Source of the DNA: JBAZGG01 sp041653015
Lineage (GTDB): Bacteria; Bacillota_I; Bacilli_A; RFN20; CAG-826
Reading direction: 5' to 3'
DNA: 34,534 bases
Assembly (NCBI GenBank): GCA_041653015.1
Contig: JBAZGG010000011.1
Span: forward strand, 1 to 34,534
The notes beneath the pieces were generated by a model, which was not told where the DNA came from, did not search any database, and saw only the letters and a program-made list of their open reading frames with translations. Positions 15,425 through 23,201 of this stretch are shown here, one piece after another (positions within the stretch are counted from its first letter, which is position 1; each line of letters opens with the position of its first letter). A program made the position numbers and the translations under genes.

Positions 15425-15453
15425 AGTATAATATAGTTAATTCTGCCAATCAA
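15425..15453 (-). promoter_or_regulatory. thiT promoter
   Basis: TTGATT (15453-15448), 17 bases, TATACT (15430-15425), with the predicted +1 at about 15418. The -35 box lies inside the last codons of ung. Confidence 0.6.
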
Positions 15454-16090
15454 TAGGTACAATGAAATGACTTAATAGGTATTCATTTGTCTTGGTGAAA
15501 TGACCGTTTCCAAACCATCCGCCACGGTTAGCACTCAATGGCGATGGATGTGCGCATTTTAGAACCAAATGTTTGGGGTTTGCAAGGTTTTTAGCAAATT
15601 TCTGTGCAAAGGATCCCCAAAGTAAAATTACTATTGGTTGCGGTAATTTATCAATGTATGAAAGCACGTCCAAAAAGAACATATCATACATTTCGTTTCT
15701 GTGTGATAATGGTCGACCTTTTTCTACTGTCAAATAAGCGTTGAGAAGTAGAACGCCTTGTTTCGCAAGATAAGTTAAATCGCCATTGTTTTTCATTTTT
15801 ATATGCAGTTCATTTTGAATCTCTTTATAGATGTTCACGAGACTCGGTGGCAAGATAGTGCCTTTAGGAACAGAAAACGACATCCCCATTGCTTGACCTG
15901 GTTCATGATAAGGATCCTGACCTATTATTACTACTTTTAAATTTTGTGGTCGTGTCATTTTGAAAGCGCTAAAAATTAAATCACGTGGAGGATATATAAC
16001 ATTATGCGCATATTCGTAGTCTAGAAAATCCTTTAATTGTTTTGTATAATCTTTTTTCGATACTTCTTCGAAAAATGCTTTCCATGCCAT
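15437..16090 (-). CDS. ung: Uracil-DNA glycosylase (family 1)
   Basis: Ung removes uracil from DNA, the first step of base-excision repair. The 217-residue protein contains the water-activating loop GQDPYH (residues 57-62, catalytic Asp59), PPSLVNIYKE, LLLNAYLTVEKGRPLSH, the uracil-binding ILLWGSFAQ and the leucine-intercalation loop AHPSPLSANRGGWFGNGHF with His181. The family usually has SAHRGFFG, so a slightly longer loop (NRGGWFG) is present. There is no Shine-Dalgarno site; an extended -10 lies eight bases before the ATG, so the message should be leaderless. It is divergent from the glycosyltransferase gene at 16153. The thiT promoter overlaps its 3' end. Confidence 0.96.
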   Translation of the reverse strand: MAWKAFFEEVSKKDYTKQLKDFLDYEYAHNVIYPPRDLIFSAFKMTRPQNLKVVIIGQDPYHEPGQAMGMSFSVPKGTILPPSLVNIYKEIQNELHIKMKNNGDLTYLAKQGVLLLNAYLTVEKGRPLSHRNEMYDMFFLDVLSYIDKLPQPIVILLWGSFAQKFAKNLANPKHLVLKCAHPSPLSANRGGWFGNGHFTKTNEYLLSHFIVPIDWQN

Positions 16091-16098
16091 ACTTTTTC

Positions 16099-16107
16099 AT
16101 TATATCA
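16099..16107 (-). promoter_or_regulatory. ung promoter (extended -10)
   Basis: The minus strand reads TGATATAAT, ending eight bases before the ung ATG. No clear -35 box. Predicted leader one to two bases. Confidence 0.55.
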
Positions 16108-16137
16108 TTTTCTTCACAAGAAGGATTCAAAACAATG

Positions 16138-16143
16138 TATAAT
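16138..16143 (+). promoter_or_regulatory. -10 box of the glycosyltransferase pair
   Basis: TATAAT ends nine bases before the ATG at 16153. A weak TTCACA lies 19 bases upstream (16113-16118). The in-frame ATG at 16135 is upstream of the predicted transcription start, which decides for 16153. Confidence 0.5.
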
Positions 16144-16152
16144 ATCAATGAA

Positions 16153-17262
16153 ATGAAAGTCGTATTTTTGTTCAGTCATCCTGCTCCTTACAAAGTAGAT
16201 TTTTTCAATGAGTTATCAAAGTATGTTGAAGTGACTGTCCTTTTCGAAAGGCGTTCTAATAAAGATCGTGATGAAGCGTTTTATAACCGTAATTCATATC
16301 AATTTAACGCAATATTTCTCGGTGGAATTAATATTGGAAAGGAAAACCATTATTCTGCCAATGCTGTAAGCCATCTAAAGCAAAATCATTATGATTTAAT
16401 CGTCATAAATGGCTGGAGAACGTTTACTGAAATGAAAGTCATTGAATACCTGAAACGAAATAGAATACCTTATGTTTTTTATATCAACGGCGGCATTGCG
16501 AAAGAGAATGAGCCCATTTTTATAACAAATGTGAAAAATCGGTATATTTCTGGTGCTGACTTATATTTTTCGCCAGATGAGGCATCGAATATTTATCTTT
16601 TGCATTATGGTGCGATTAAAGAGAATATCATTAACTATCCGTACTCCACAATCTTCGAAAATGAGATTTTAAAATCTCCTTTGTCAAAGCAAAACAAAGA
16701 TGAACTGCGAAAATCATTAGATTTACCCGAGAATGTCGACATTATACTTTCTGTTGGCCAATTTATTGGGCGCAAAAATTTCTTTGGTTTATTAGAAATG
16801 TGGAAAGACATGCCAAAGGACAAGCTTCTAGTTTTAATCGGCGGTGGAAAACTTAAAAGAAAATTCTTGAAATATATCTCTTCAAATAAATTGTCGAACG
16901 TCATTTTGCACGATTTTATGAATAAGAATACACTTCTTAAATACATGCAAGCCGCTGATTTATTCGTATTTCCTTCCCTTGAAGATATTTATGGTCACGT
17001 GATAAACGAATCGCTAACTCAAGGGCTTCCTGTGGTCTCATCAATGTATGTCAATGCGGCAAAAAAACTGGTTAAAGATGGATATAACGGATTTTTGTAC
17101 AAACCCGGTTGTAACGATGATTTTAAAACAAAAATCATTAAAACACTGGAAAATAGGAGCGAGTATTCACTTCATGCAATTGAGTCATCAAAAGATAGCA
17201 CGATTGAAAATATGGCAAGATTCCATGCGAGAGAATTTAAAGAATGGGTAAACAAAGAATGA
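16153..17262 (+). CDS. GT4-family glycosyltransferase
   Basis: This 369-residue GT-B fold enzyme starts MKVVFLFSHPAPYKVDFFNE. The C-terminal Rossmann half begins near ILSVGQFIGRKNFFGLLEMW and contains the nucleotide-sugar motif in SLEDIYGHVINESLTQGLPVV, the E-x7-E-like signature of retaining GT4 enzymes. It would add a sugar from a nucleotide donor to a lipid-linked glycan at the inner face of the membrane. It overlaps the next glycosyltransferase by four bases (ATGA), so the two form an operon. Donor and acceptor are unknown. The start was chosen because the promoter -10 box sits at 16138-16143; translated sequence upstream covers the divergent ung promoter. Confidence 0.88.
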   Translation: MKVVFLFSHPAPYKVDFFNELSKYVEVTVLFERRSNKDRDEAFYNRNSYQFNAIFLGGINIGKENHYSANAVSHLKQNHYDLIVINGWRTFTEMKVIEYLKRNRIPYVFYINGGIAKENEPIFITNVKNRYISGADLYFSPDEASNIYLLHYGAIKENIINYPYSTIFENEILKSPLSKQNKDELRKSLDLPENVDIILSVGQFIGRKNFFGLLEMWKDMPKDKLLVLIGGGKLKRKFLKYISSNKLSNVILHDFMNKNTLLKYMQAADLFVFPSLEDIYGHVINESLTQGLPVVSSMYVNAAKKLVKDGYNGFLYKPGCNDDFKTKIIKTLENRSEYSLHAIESSKDSTIENMARFHAREFKEWVNKE

Positions 17263-18404
17263 GAATCCTGTATCTTACGACTGCAATGTCGGAAAAATAT
17301 TTCAATGAATATTGCAAAAATGCTAGGATTAAGCCAAATCCAAGCAATCAAAATTTTCATTTAAAACTAATTAAGTCTTTGGCAACTCAGTTCAATGTTG
17401 AAGTAATTTCTCTAAGGCCTTTCTCATCAAAGATGTTCGATGAATACACGCTTGAAGAAACATATCGTCGCGAAGATGATTTGACGTTTTATTATGTGAA
17501 GGAGTCTTCGTCTTTACTCGATCGCGCATTGTTTTTAGAAAGAGACATCGTTTCATTTGCAAGTGATCTGATTGAAGATGACACAATAATTGTTGTCGAT
17601 ACGCTCAATGAACACCTCTTGAGATCAGCTTTAAAGATTAGAGAGAAATTTAAAACTCTTATTGTTGGTGTATTAAGTGATAATCCAGCAAACATTACTG
17701 GCATTTCAAAGCATTACGTGCGAGCAATAAATTCTAATATTTGTGACATGGATGGATACATTGCTTTAACAGATGGGCTGAACGCATTGTTTAACAAGAA
17801 AAACAAACCATTTTATAAGCTAAATGGGCTCGTCGATAACTATCGTCCATTCGACAAGCAAGAAGAAAATTATTACTTTTTTGGTGGCGCACTATATGAA
17901 CGATATGGAGTTCTCGACATGATTGAAGCGTTTTCTAAATCTTCGGTCAAAGAAAAATTAGTTATCGCTGGTCATGGAGAATTAGAACCCACTATTAGAG
18001 AAATTTCATTAAAAAATGCTCAAATAAAATTTCTTGGAACCGTTTCTAAAGAAACTATGTATTCATACGAGCAGCACGCAATCGCTTGCATTAATCCAAG
18101 AAGATATGACGATCGACTCGACAAGGAATCAATTCCATCAAAAGTACTTGAATATGCCGGAAATAAGGCATTGATAATATCAACAATTAGCAAGGAATTG
18201 CAAAATGTCTTCAATGATTCTGTCATATGGGTTAGCGAACGAAGAAAACTGGTGGAAGCCATAAATTTCGTCGCTAAATTAAAGATTGCTCAAAGGCACG
18301 AATACGCCAATTCTGCATATGAAATCGCTACAACGCAATACTCGATCAGCGAACGAGGAAAACACCTTTTCGCATTTATTTCTTCTTTAATAAAGAGTCG
18401 CTGA
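17259..18404 (+). CDS. GT4-like glycosyltransferase, second of the pair
   Basis: This protein has 381 residues from the ATG at 17259, which overlaps the previous stop (ATGA). An in-frame ATG 15 bases upstream (MGKQRMRIL...) is possible, and neither has a clear ribosome site. A GT-B fold is likely: an N-terminal half starting MRILYLTTAMSEKYFNEY, a C-terminal half with YFFGGALYERYGVLDMIEAF, LVIAGHGELEP and ESIPSKVLEYAGNKALIIST. That last block fits the donor-binding site of GT4 enzymes. It presumably acts on the same glycan as its partner. Its 3' end overlaps the opposite-strand glycosyltransferase by 29 bases, so these two operons are convergent and share sequence at their ends. Confidence 0.83.
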   Translation: MRILYLTTAMSEKYFNEYCKNARIKPNPSNQNFHLKLIKSLATQFNVEVISLRPFSSKMFDEYTLEETYRREDDLTFYYVKESSSLLDRALFLERDIVSFASDLIEDDTIIVVDTLNEHLLRSALKIREKFKTLIVGVLSDNPANITGISKHYVRAINSNICDMDGYIALTDGLNALFNKKNKPFYKLNGLVDNYRPFDKQEENYYFFGGALYERYGVLDMIEAFSKSSVKEKLVIAGHGELEPTIREISLKNAQIKFLGTVSKETMYSYEQHAIACINPRRYDDRLDKESIPSKVLEYAGNKALIISTISKELQNVFNDSVIWVSERRKLVEAINFVAKLKIAQRHEYANSAYEIATTQYSISERGKHLFAFISSLIKSR

Positions 18405-19575
18405 GTTCTTTTTCTATCTGACGTGATATTTTAATTAAATCAAAATTGCTCTCAAAATAACGAGCGTTAAGTTCTCCCAATTCTTTTTTCTTGCTTAAAT
18501 CTAGTAAGCACACATCTTTAATGCATTGAGAGATGCTGTTTTCGTTTGAATCCGCAATATAAGCTCCACCGGCGTTGATTAAAACTTGTTTCCCATCACC
18601 TGAAATCACTCCAATAATCGGCTTACCAAAATGTAGGTATTGAATCAATTTATTCGGAATCGTTTTGCCAGCATATCCATTCTCTTTGAGAGAAACGATT
18701 AGTGCATCGCAATTTCCATAATATCTCGAAGCTTCTTCAACAGGTTTTGGGCCAAGGACATGCACTCTCTCTGCAAGTTTAAGCTCTTCAACGAGTTGCT
18801 TGATGTGCTCGCTTTCAGAACCCATTCCAATAATGTGAAGACCAATATCGAGGTCTTTTGAAATAAGGTTCATAGATTTAATTAGGAGATCAACAAGTTG
18901 GATTTTCCCAATATTTCCAGCATATACAACATTATGCTTGTGCTCGAAAGCGATTGGTTCTAAGCATTTTTTTGGAATTAATGCCGGTTGTGGTATAAAT
19001 TTCAAATTTTGGTCTTTAAGAAATAAGACATTATTAAAGTAGTCTTTGAAACTAGGAGAGGCAACAATGATCTCATCACACTTTTTATAGAGTGAATGAC
19101 TCCATTTATAAAGTATTTTATAAGTGAACGAATCTTTTTTTACAGCACCAGTGGTAACTGTCGATTCTGGCCATAGATCAAGACAATAAAGCAAGTGAGG
19201 AACATGATGCTTTTTGGCATAGACGATTGCTGGTGCAATCGAAATCACTGGCGATAATGAAACTGATAAGACAACGTCAAAAGCAATGTCGATATGTCGA
19301 GCAAATCGCTTCGCATTAAAATAGAACGAAAGATAATTCCTATAAATTGACAGCTTGCTCTCTTTACGCGGATATAAATTTACGCGATAAACATCAACAC
19401 CGTCAATTTTCTCAAATTTAACTTTTTTGTAACTTGGAATTATCTCTCCATAACCATAATTTGGCTTGCCAGTAATAACACTAACCTCATGACCGAAAGA
19501 TTTTAGTGTTGATGCAATATCAGAAATTGTGAACTTTTCCGGATAATAAAACTGACTGACGATAAGAATTTTCAT
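18376..19575 (-). CDS. GT4-family glycosyltransferase, WbuB-like
   Basis: This 399-residue protein starts MKILIVSQFYYPEKFTISDI, typical of the WbuB group of GT4 glycosyltransferases (N-acetylhexosamine transfer in some members). The N-terminal half includes PHLLYCLDLWPESTV. The donor half includes NVVYAGNIGKIQLVDLLI, LHIIGMGSESEHIKQLV and NKLIQYLHFGKPIIGVISGDG. It is transcribed alone on the minus strand and is divergent from the flippase gene. A -10 box (TATAAT) 11 bases before the ATG and the lack of a ribosome site suggest a near-leaderless message. It overlaps the plus-strand glycosyltransferase tail-to-tail by 29 bases. Specificity is not known. Confidence 0.9.
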   Translation of the reverse strand: MKILIVSQFYYPEKFTISDIASTLKSFGHEVSVITGKPNYGYGEIIPSYKKVKFEKIDGVDVYRVNLYPRKESKLSIYRNYLSFYFNAKRFARHIDIAFDVVLSVSLSPVISIAPAIVYAKKHHVPHLLYCLDLWPESTVTTGAVKKDSFTYKILYKWSHSLYKKCDEIIVASPSFKDYFNNVLFLKDQNLKFIPQPALIPKKCLEPIAFEHKHNVVYAGNIGKIQLVDLLIKSMNLISKDLDIGLHIIGMGSESEHIKQLVEELKLAERVHVLGPKPVEEASRYYGNCDALIVSLKENGYAGKTIPNKLIQYLHFGKPIIGVISGDGKQVLINAGGAYIADSNENSISQCIKDVCLLDLSKKKELGELNARYFESNFDLIKISRQIEKELSDSLLKKK

Positions 19576-19586
19576 AACTGCTTACT

Positions 19587-19616
19587 ATTATATAGTATTT
19601 TCTTTTCCATAGTAAA
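19587..19616 (-). promoter_or_regulatory. Promoter of the WbuB-like gene
   Basis: TTTACT (19616-19611), 18 bases, TATAAT (19592-19587), 11 bases before the ATG. Predicted leader about five bases. Confidence 0.5.
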
Positions 19617-19623
19617 AACATAT

Positions 19624-19641
19624 AAAAATCATATGATTTTT
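19624..19641. promoter_or_regulatory. 18-base perfect palindrome between divergent glycan genes
   Basis: AAAAATCATATGATTTTT reads the same on both strands. It lies between the -10 boxes of the WbuB-like gene and the flippase, over the -35 region of the flippase promoter and just upstream of the -35 of the other. A regulator bound here could act on both genes. It could also just be an AT-rich coincidence. Confidence 0.4.
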
Positions 19642-19654
19642 CAGCTGGATTTAC

Positions 19655-19660
19655 TATAAT
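19655..19660 (+). promoter_or_regulatory. -10 box of the flippase gene
   Basis: TATAAT ends nine bases before the ATG at 19670. No Shine-Dalgarno site and no convincing -35 box. Confidence 0.5.
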
Positions 19661-19669
19661 TTGTATATT

Positions 19670-21202
19670 ATGAAGAATAATATCCGCACAAACGTCATCG
19701 TAAATCTTATCAGAACGATCGTCTTAACAATTTTATCTTTCATCACATTTCCGTTCGTATGTCGCATTTTAGGCGATTCATATTTAGGAATGTACACATG
19801 GGCCAACACTTTCGTCTACTATTTCCTGATTCTTGCAAAGATTTCAATACCAAACATAGCGGTGCGAGAATGCGTAAAAGTTCGCGATAACAAAGAATTG
19901 CTGACAAAAAAAGCACACGAATTTTTCATTATTCAATCCGTGATGACTGTTCTATCGTTTGTCCTCATGCTAACTCTAGTTCTATCAATTCCCAACCTTC
20001 ACGATTATAAAGATGGTGTTAACTATGGCACTTTAATCTTTTTATTGAGCATAAATTTTCTTGCTGGCGTATTTTCGTTTGAATGGATTTACATCGCGCT
20101 CGAAAAACATCTCTATATCGCCATCAGATCTATAGTAATTCTAGCCATAAGCGCCATTCTAATTTTTTCGTTTTTAAAATATCCTGAACAAGTGTATATC
20201 TACGCATTAATTTCTGTCGGAGTGACTGTTGTCACTGTCCTTTCGAACATTATCTATCTGCCCAAACATCTTTCAAAAAAATATACGGGCCGCCTTGAAT
20301 TCCGACCCTACATTAAGCCAATACTGCTGCTGTTTTTTGTTTCAGTTGTGCTGACGCTCTATAACGAAACAGATATTTTTATCCTTGGGTTGATCGACGA
20401 GAGCAAGGCGCAGGTCGGTAGCTATTCAGTAGGCATAAAAGGAATAGAGATCATCATAACGATAATCACCTCATTAAGCGCTGTTTTCATGCCGAGAGCA
20501 ACGCATTATTATGAAATGGAAAACAAAACGTTTTTTAATAATCTGACGAAGTATTCGATGAACATATGCTTTTTTATCGCCGTCCCAGCAATCGCGACGA
20601 TGTGTACGATGTCTGATGCTATCACTGGGCTGATATCTGGTAGTTCCATAGGCGAATCGCAATATCAAGATGCTTGGGTTATGCTAACTATTTTTGGATT
20701 GATGATGTTAACATACTCTATCGGCGACATCATCTATTCTCAAGTCCTTATCCCGATGAAGAGAGAAAAAATATATTTGTACACCATGTTGATCGGAGTG
20801 GTGTTAAACATTGGATTATCAATATTGTTTGGTCTTGTTATATTTAAAGATAAGCCTGGCATCGGGGTCGCTCTCGCTACAATTATCAGCGACTTTCTAA
20901 TTCTCGTTTATCTATTAGTTAAAACGCGGAAATACACGTCGAAAGCTGTATTTAATCTCAACAATTTAAAAATCATAATATTTGGTCTTGCCATCGGTAT
21001 TTTTTCGGCATTTATGGGACCAATATTCCGCAATCTCGCTTTGAGTTATTGTTCTCTCATGGAGTCTTACGTCATCGAGCTTGTCGCTGTCGTCTTCATC
21101 GATGCAGTCATATATATCGTTGGTCTATTGCTAACAAAAGAAAAATTGGTCTCCTCCTTTTTAAAAAAGAAAAAACCAACGGATCAAATAATCAAGCAGT
21201 AA
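19670..21202 (+). CDS. Wzx-type polysaccharide flippase (MOP superfamily)
   Basis: This is a 510-residue polytopic protein with about 12-14 membrane helices. The N-terminal pattern NLIRTIVLTILSFITFPFVCRILG followed by YLGMYTWANTFVYYFLILAK is characteristic of the polysaccharide biosynthesis/RfbX family, which moves undecaprenyl-linked oligosaccharide units across the membrane. A short Lys-rich tail follows the last helix. The glycosyltransferases next to it and the initiating transferase at 6.6 kb are probable partners; a polymerase candidate is at 33.2 kb. The ATG at 19670 is set by the -10 box nine bases upstream. An ATG at 19661 would be upstream of transcription. The gene ends one base from the opposite-strand LRR gene. 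Confidence 0.92.
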   Translation: MKNNIRTNVIVNLIRTIVLTILSFITFPFVCRILGDSYLGMYTWANTFVYYFLILAKISIPNIAVRECVKVRDNKELLTKKAHEFFIIQSVMTVLSFVLMLTLVLSIPNLHDYKDGVNYGTLIFLLSINFLAGVFSFEWIYIALEKHLYIAIRSIVILAISAILIFSFLKYPEQVYIYALISVGVTVVTVLSNIIYLPKHLSKKYTGRLEFRPYIKPILLLFFVSVVLTLYNETDIFILGLIDESKAQVGSYSVGIKGIEIIITIITSLSAVFMPRATHYYEMENKTFFNNLTKYSMNICFFIAVPAIATMCTMSDAITGLISGSSIGESQYQDAWVMLTIFGLMMLTYSIGDIIYSQVLIPMKREKIYLYTMLIGVVLNIGLSILFGLVIFKDKPGIGVALATIISDFLILVYLLVKTRKYTSKAVFNLNNLKIIIFGLAIGIFSAFMGPIFRNLALSYCSLMESYVIELVAVVFIDAVIYIVGLLLTKEKLVSSFLKKKKPTDQIIKQ

Positions 21203-21203
21203 T

Positions 21204-23201
21204 TTATATTGTCCAGACTGATGGAACACCACTGACATAATGCCAGTATTTATTCGATTCAGTCGGCGCAGTTTCACTATAGAAATAGTAATCATAGTGC
21301 CCAGAAGCACCATCTGAATTCCAATCTGAAGCGTAGTTTGAAGGCAATGAGCCTGTCGTGTTCATCAAAAATAATTTGAAACTTGCGCTGATGTTAACAA
21401 AAGCATTCTTATTAATCGTCCTTACCGTCGCAGGAATAACTAGGTGAGGAAGGCTTGTGCATCCAGCAAAAGAATTAGAATCTATCACAGTCACCGAACC
21501 CGGAATAACGAATGATGATAGAGCGGAGCAACCGCTGAAAACTCCAATCGTCAAAGAAGTTACAGATGTAGTATCACAAACGATAGACGACAAAGAGGTG
21601 CAACCTTCAAAAGCATACTGATATACAGAAATAATCGAGGAAGGAAGTTCAATCGATGCAAGAGATGTACAGCCGGCAAAAGCGCGGGAGAAAACAGAAA
21701 CGATAGAGCAATCTTCGCTGGGGAAAAGAACTGAAGTTAAATCGGTGCAACCATAGCACATGGAATCAGGAAGATAATAGATTTTTGCACTGGTTAAATC
21801 TAAAGTTGTAATCGCCGTATTTCTCAGCATATAAGATGAGCCGGATGAATCGCCAAAAATAAGGGTGCTCGAAGGTAATTTTACTTCATCAGAAGGACTG
21901 ACGGCATTTCCAATAGAATCGATCAATTGAAGAGTTTTAAAACTGGTGCAGCCATCGAAAACGAAATTTTCAAAGATCAGAACATTGGATTCAGAAATTT
22001 TTACCGTCTCTAGTTTTGTACAATCTTTAAATAACGAATTCTTAATCGTATCGACATTATATGGAATGGTAAAAGAGGTTAAAGATGTACCAGATAAAGC
22101 TTCTGAGCCAAAATAGACTATTTGACTATCGGCAAGACCGCTGGAAGGATTGTCATAGACAAAAGATGAAAGATTGCTGCAATCCTTAACTAAGCCGTCA
22201 GAAACGCGATATGTCGAGGAAGGAAGTTTAAACGAGGTAACAAAAGAGTTCTCAGCAAAGGCATAATCACCGATCGAAGAGATTGAATCTGGCAAATCCA
22301 GCTCACCATTGAGCGCACAGTTTGAAAAAGCATAAGCGCCAATATTTAATAATTTTGTCGGCCAATTTATGTCGCTTAAACTCTCGCAATCATTGAAAGC
22401 GTAGTCGCCAATTTTCACTATGTCGTCGCCTAGTATCACCGTATCTAGATTGGGGCAACTTTCAAATATTCGCGATGGCAATGAAGCAAATTTGCTCGGA
22501 TATTCAACATAACTTAAATTGCTCTTGCCCTTAAACGCCCCAGAACCGATCATCACGATATCATTTAAGAAAATGTAATTAGAGAAAGCATGCGATGTAT
22601 ATGCCTCGGACTCTTGGCTTGCGACAATCGCTGTATCATCAGCAACTTCGCCTTTATATTGATAAAGAATATCTCCGATCAAAACTTCTCCATCAGCTTG
22701 ATTGGCTAAAAAAGCTGTTTCAGCAAAAGCGTCTGTGCCGATGTAAGTTAAATCATACGGAACATTAAAAGAGGATAGATTTGTGCAACCCGCAAAAGCT
22801 TCTTCGCCAATTGAATAGATCGAATTGGGAAAGGAAACGGAAGTGAGTCTATTCAAGTCTCCAAAGGCACCATTGCCGATTTCAGTGACGCGATAGCCGA
22901 GAAGACGGTTTGGAATGCGAAAACTATCAGGGTAGGCAGAATTAGGGTAAACTCTGTCAATTCTAATTGTCGTCTCCTGACTTTCATCATTGTTGATCAG
23001 ATACGAAAACTCGATATACTCCATATTTTCATAATCGAGTAAATAGAAATTGATAAGAGCGGCGTAGCCGACTACTAAAGCGGCAGCTACTAAAGAACAG
23101 GAACCAAAAATAAGCAAAAACTTTTTCAGATTGAATTTTTTCTTCTTTGATGTTCCAATTTGAGCTTTCTGCTTTTTTTGAACATTAAGTTTTTCACTCA
23201 T
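21204..23201 (-). CDS. Membrane-anchored leucine-rich repeat (LRR_5/BspA-type) surface protein
   Basis: This 665-residue protein has a Lys-rich cytoplasmic N-terminus (1-27) and one uncleaved membrane helix (about 28-52), then a long outside part made of LRR_5 units of about 23 residues with the rhythm 'IGxxAFxxCxxLxxVxxPxxV' (for example IGEEAFAGCTNLSSFNVP). Units run from about residue 100 to 620, with irregular stretches between. Such repeats are common in gut and oral bacteria and often bind host or bacterial proteins or polysaccharide. The start overlaps the oppF stop (ATGA), with AAGGAGG eight bases upstream, so it is the last, translationally coupled gene of the peptide-transport operon. 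A ligand cannot be named. Confidence 0.9.
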   Translation of the reverse strand: MSEKLNVQKKQKAQIGTSKKKKFNLKKFLLIFGSCSLVAAALVVGYAALINFYLLDYENMEYIEFSYLINNDESQETTIRIDRVYPNSAYPDSFRIPNRLLGYRVTEIGNGAFGDLNRLTSVSFPNSIYSIGEEAFAGCTNLSSFNVPYDLTYIGTDAFAETAFLANQADGEVLIGDILYQYKGEVADDTAIVASQESEAYTSHAFSNYIFLNDIVMIGSGAFKGKSNLSYVEYPSKFASLPSRIFESCPNLDTVILGDDIVKIGDYAFNDCESLSDINWPTKLLNIGAYAFSNCALNGELDLPDSISSIGDYAFAENSFVTSFKLPSSTYRVSDGLVKDCSNLSSFVYDNPSSGLADSQIVYFGSEALSGTSLTSFTIPYNVDTIKNSLFKDCTKLETVKISESNVLIFENFVFDGCTSFKTLQLIDSIGNAVSPSDEVKLPSSTLIFGDSSGSSYMLRNTAITTLDLTSAKIYYLPDSMCYGCTDLTSVLFPSEDCSIVSVFSRAFAGCTSLASIELPSSIISVYQYAFEGCTSLSSIVCDTTSVTSLTIGVFSGCSALSSFVIPGSVTVIDSNSFAGCTSLPHLVIPATVRTINKNAFVNISASFKLFLMNTTGSLPSNYASDWNSDGASGHYDYYFYSETAPTESNKYWHYVSGVPSVWTI

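Noticed and set aside
16042..16152. Longer N-terminus for the glycosyltransferase at 16153
   Set aside because: The extra residues overlap the ung start and both divergent promoters, and the glycosyltransferase fold begins at MKVVFLFSHP.
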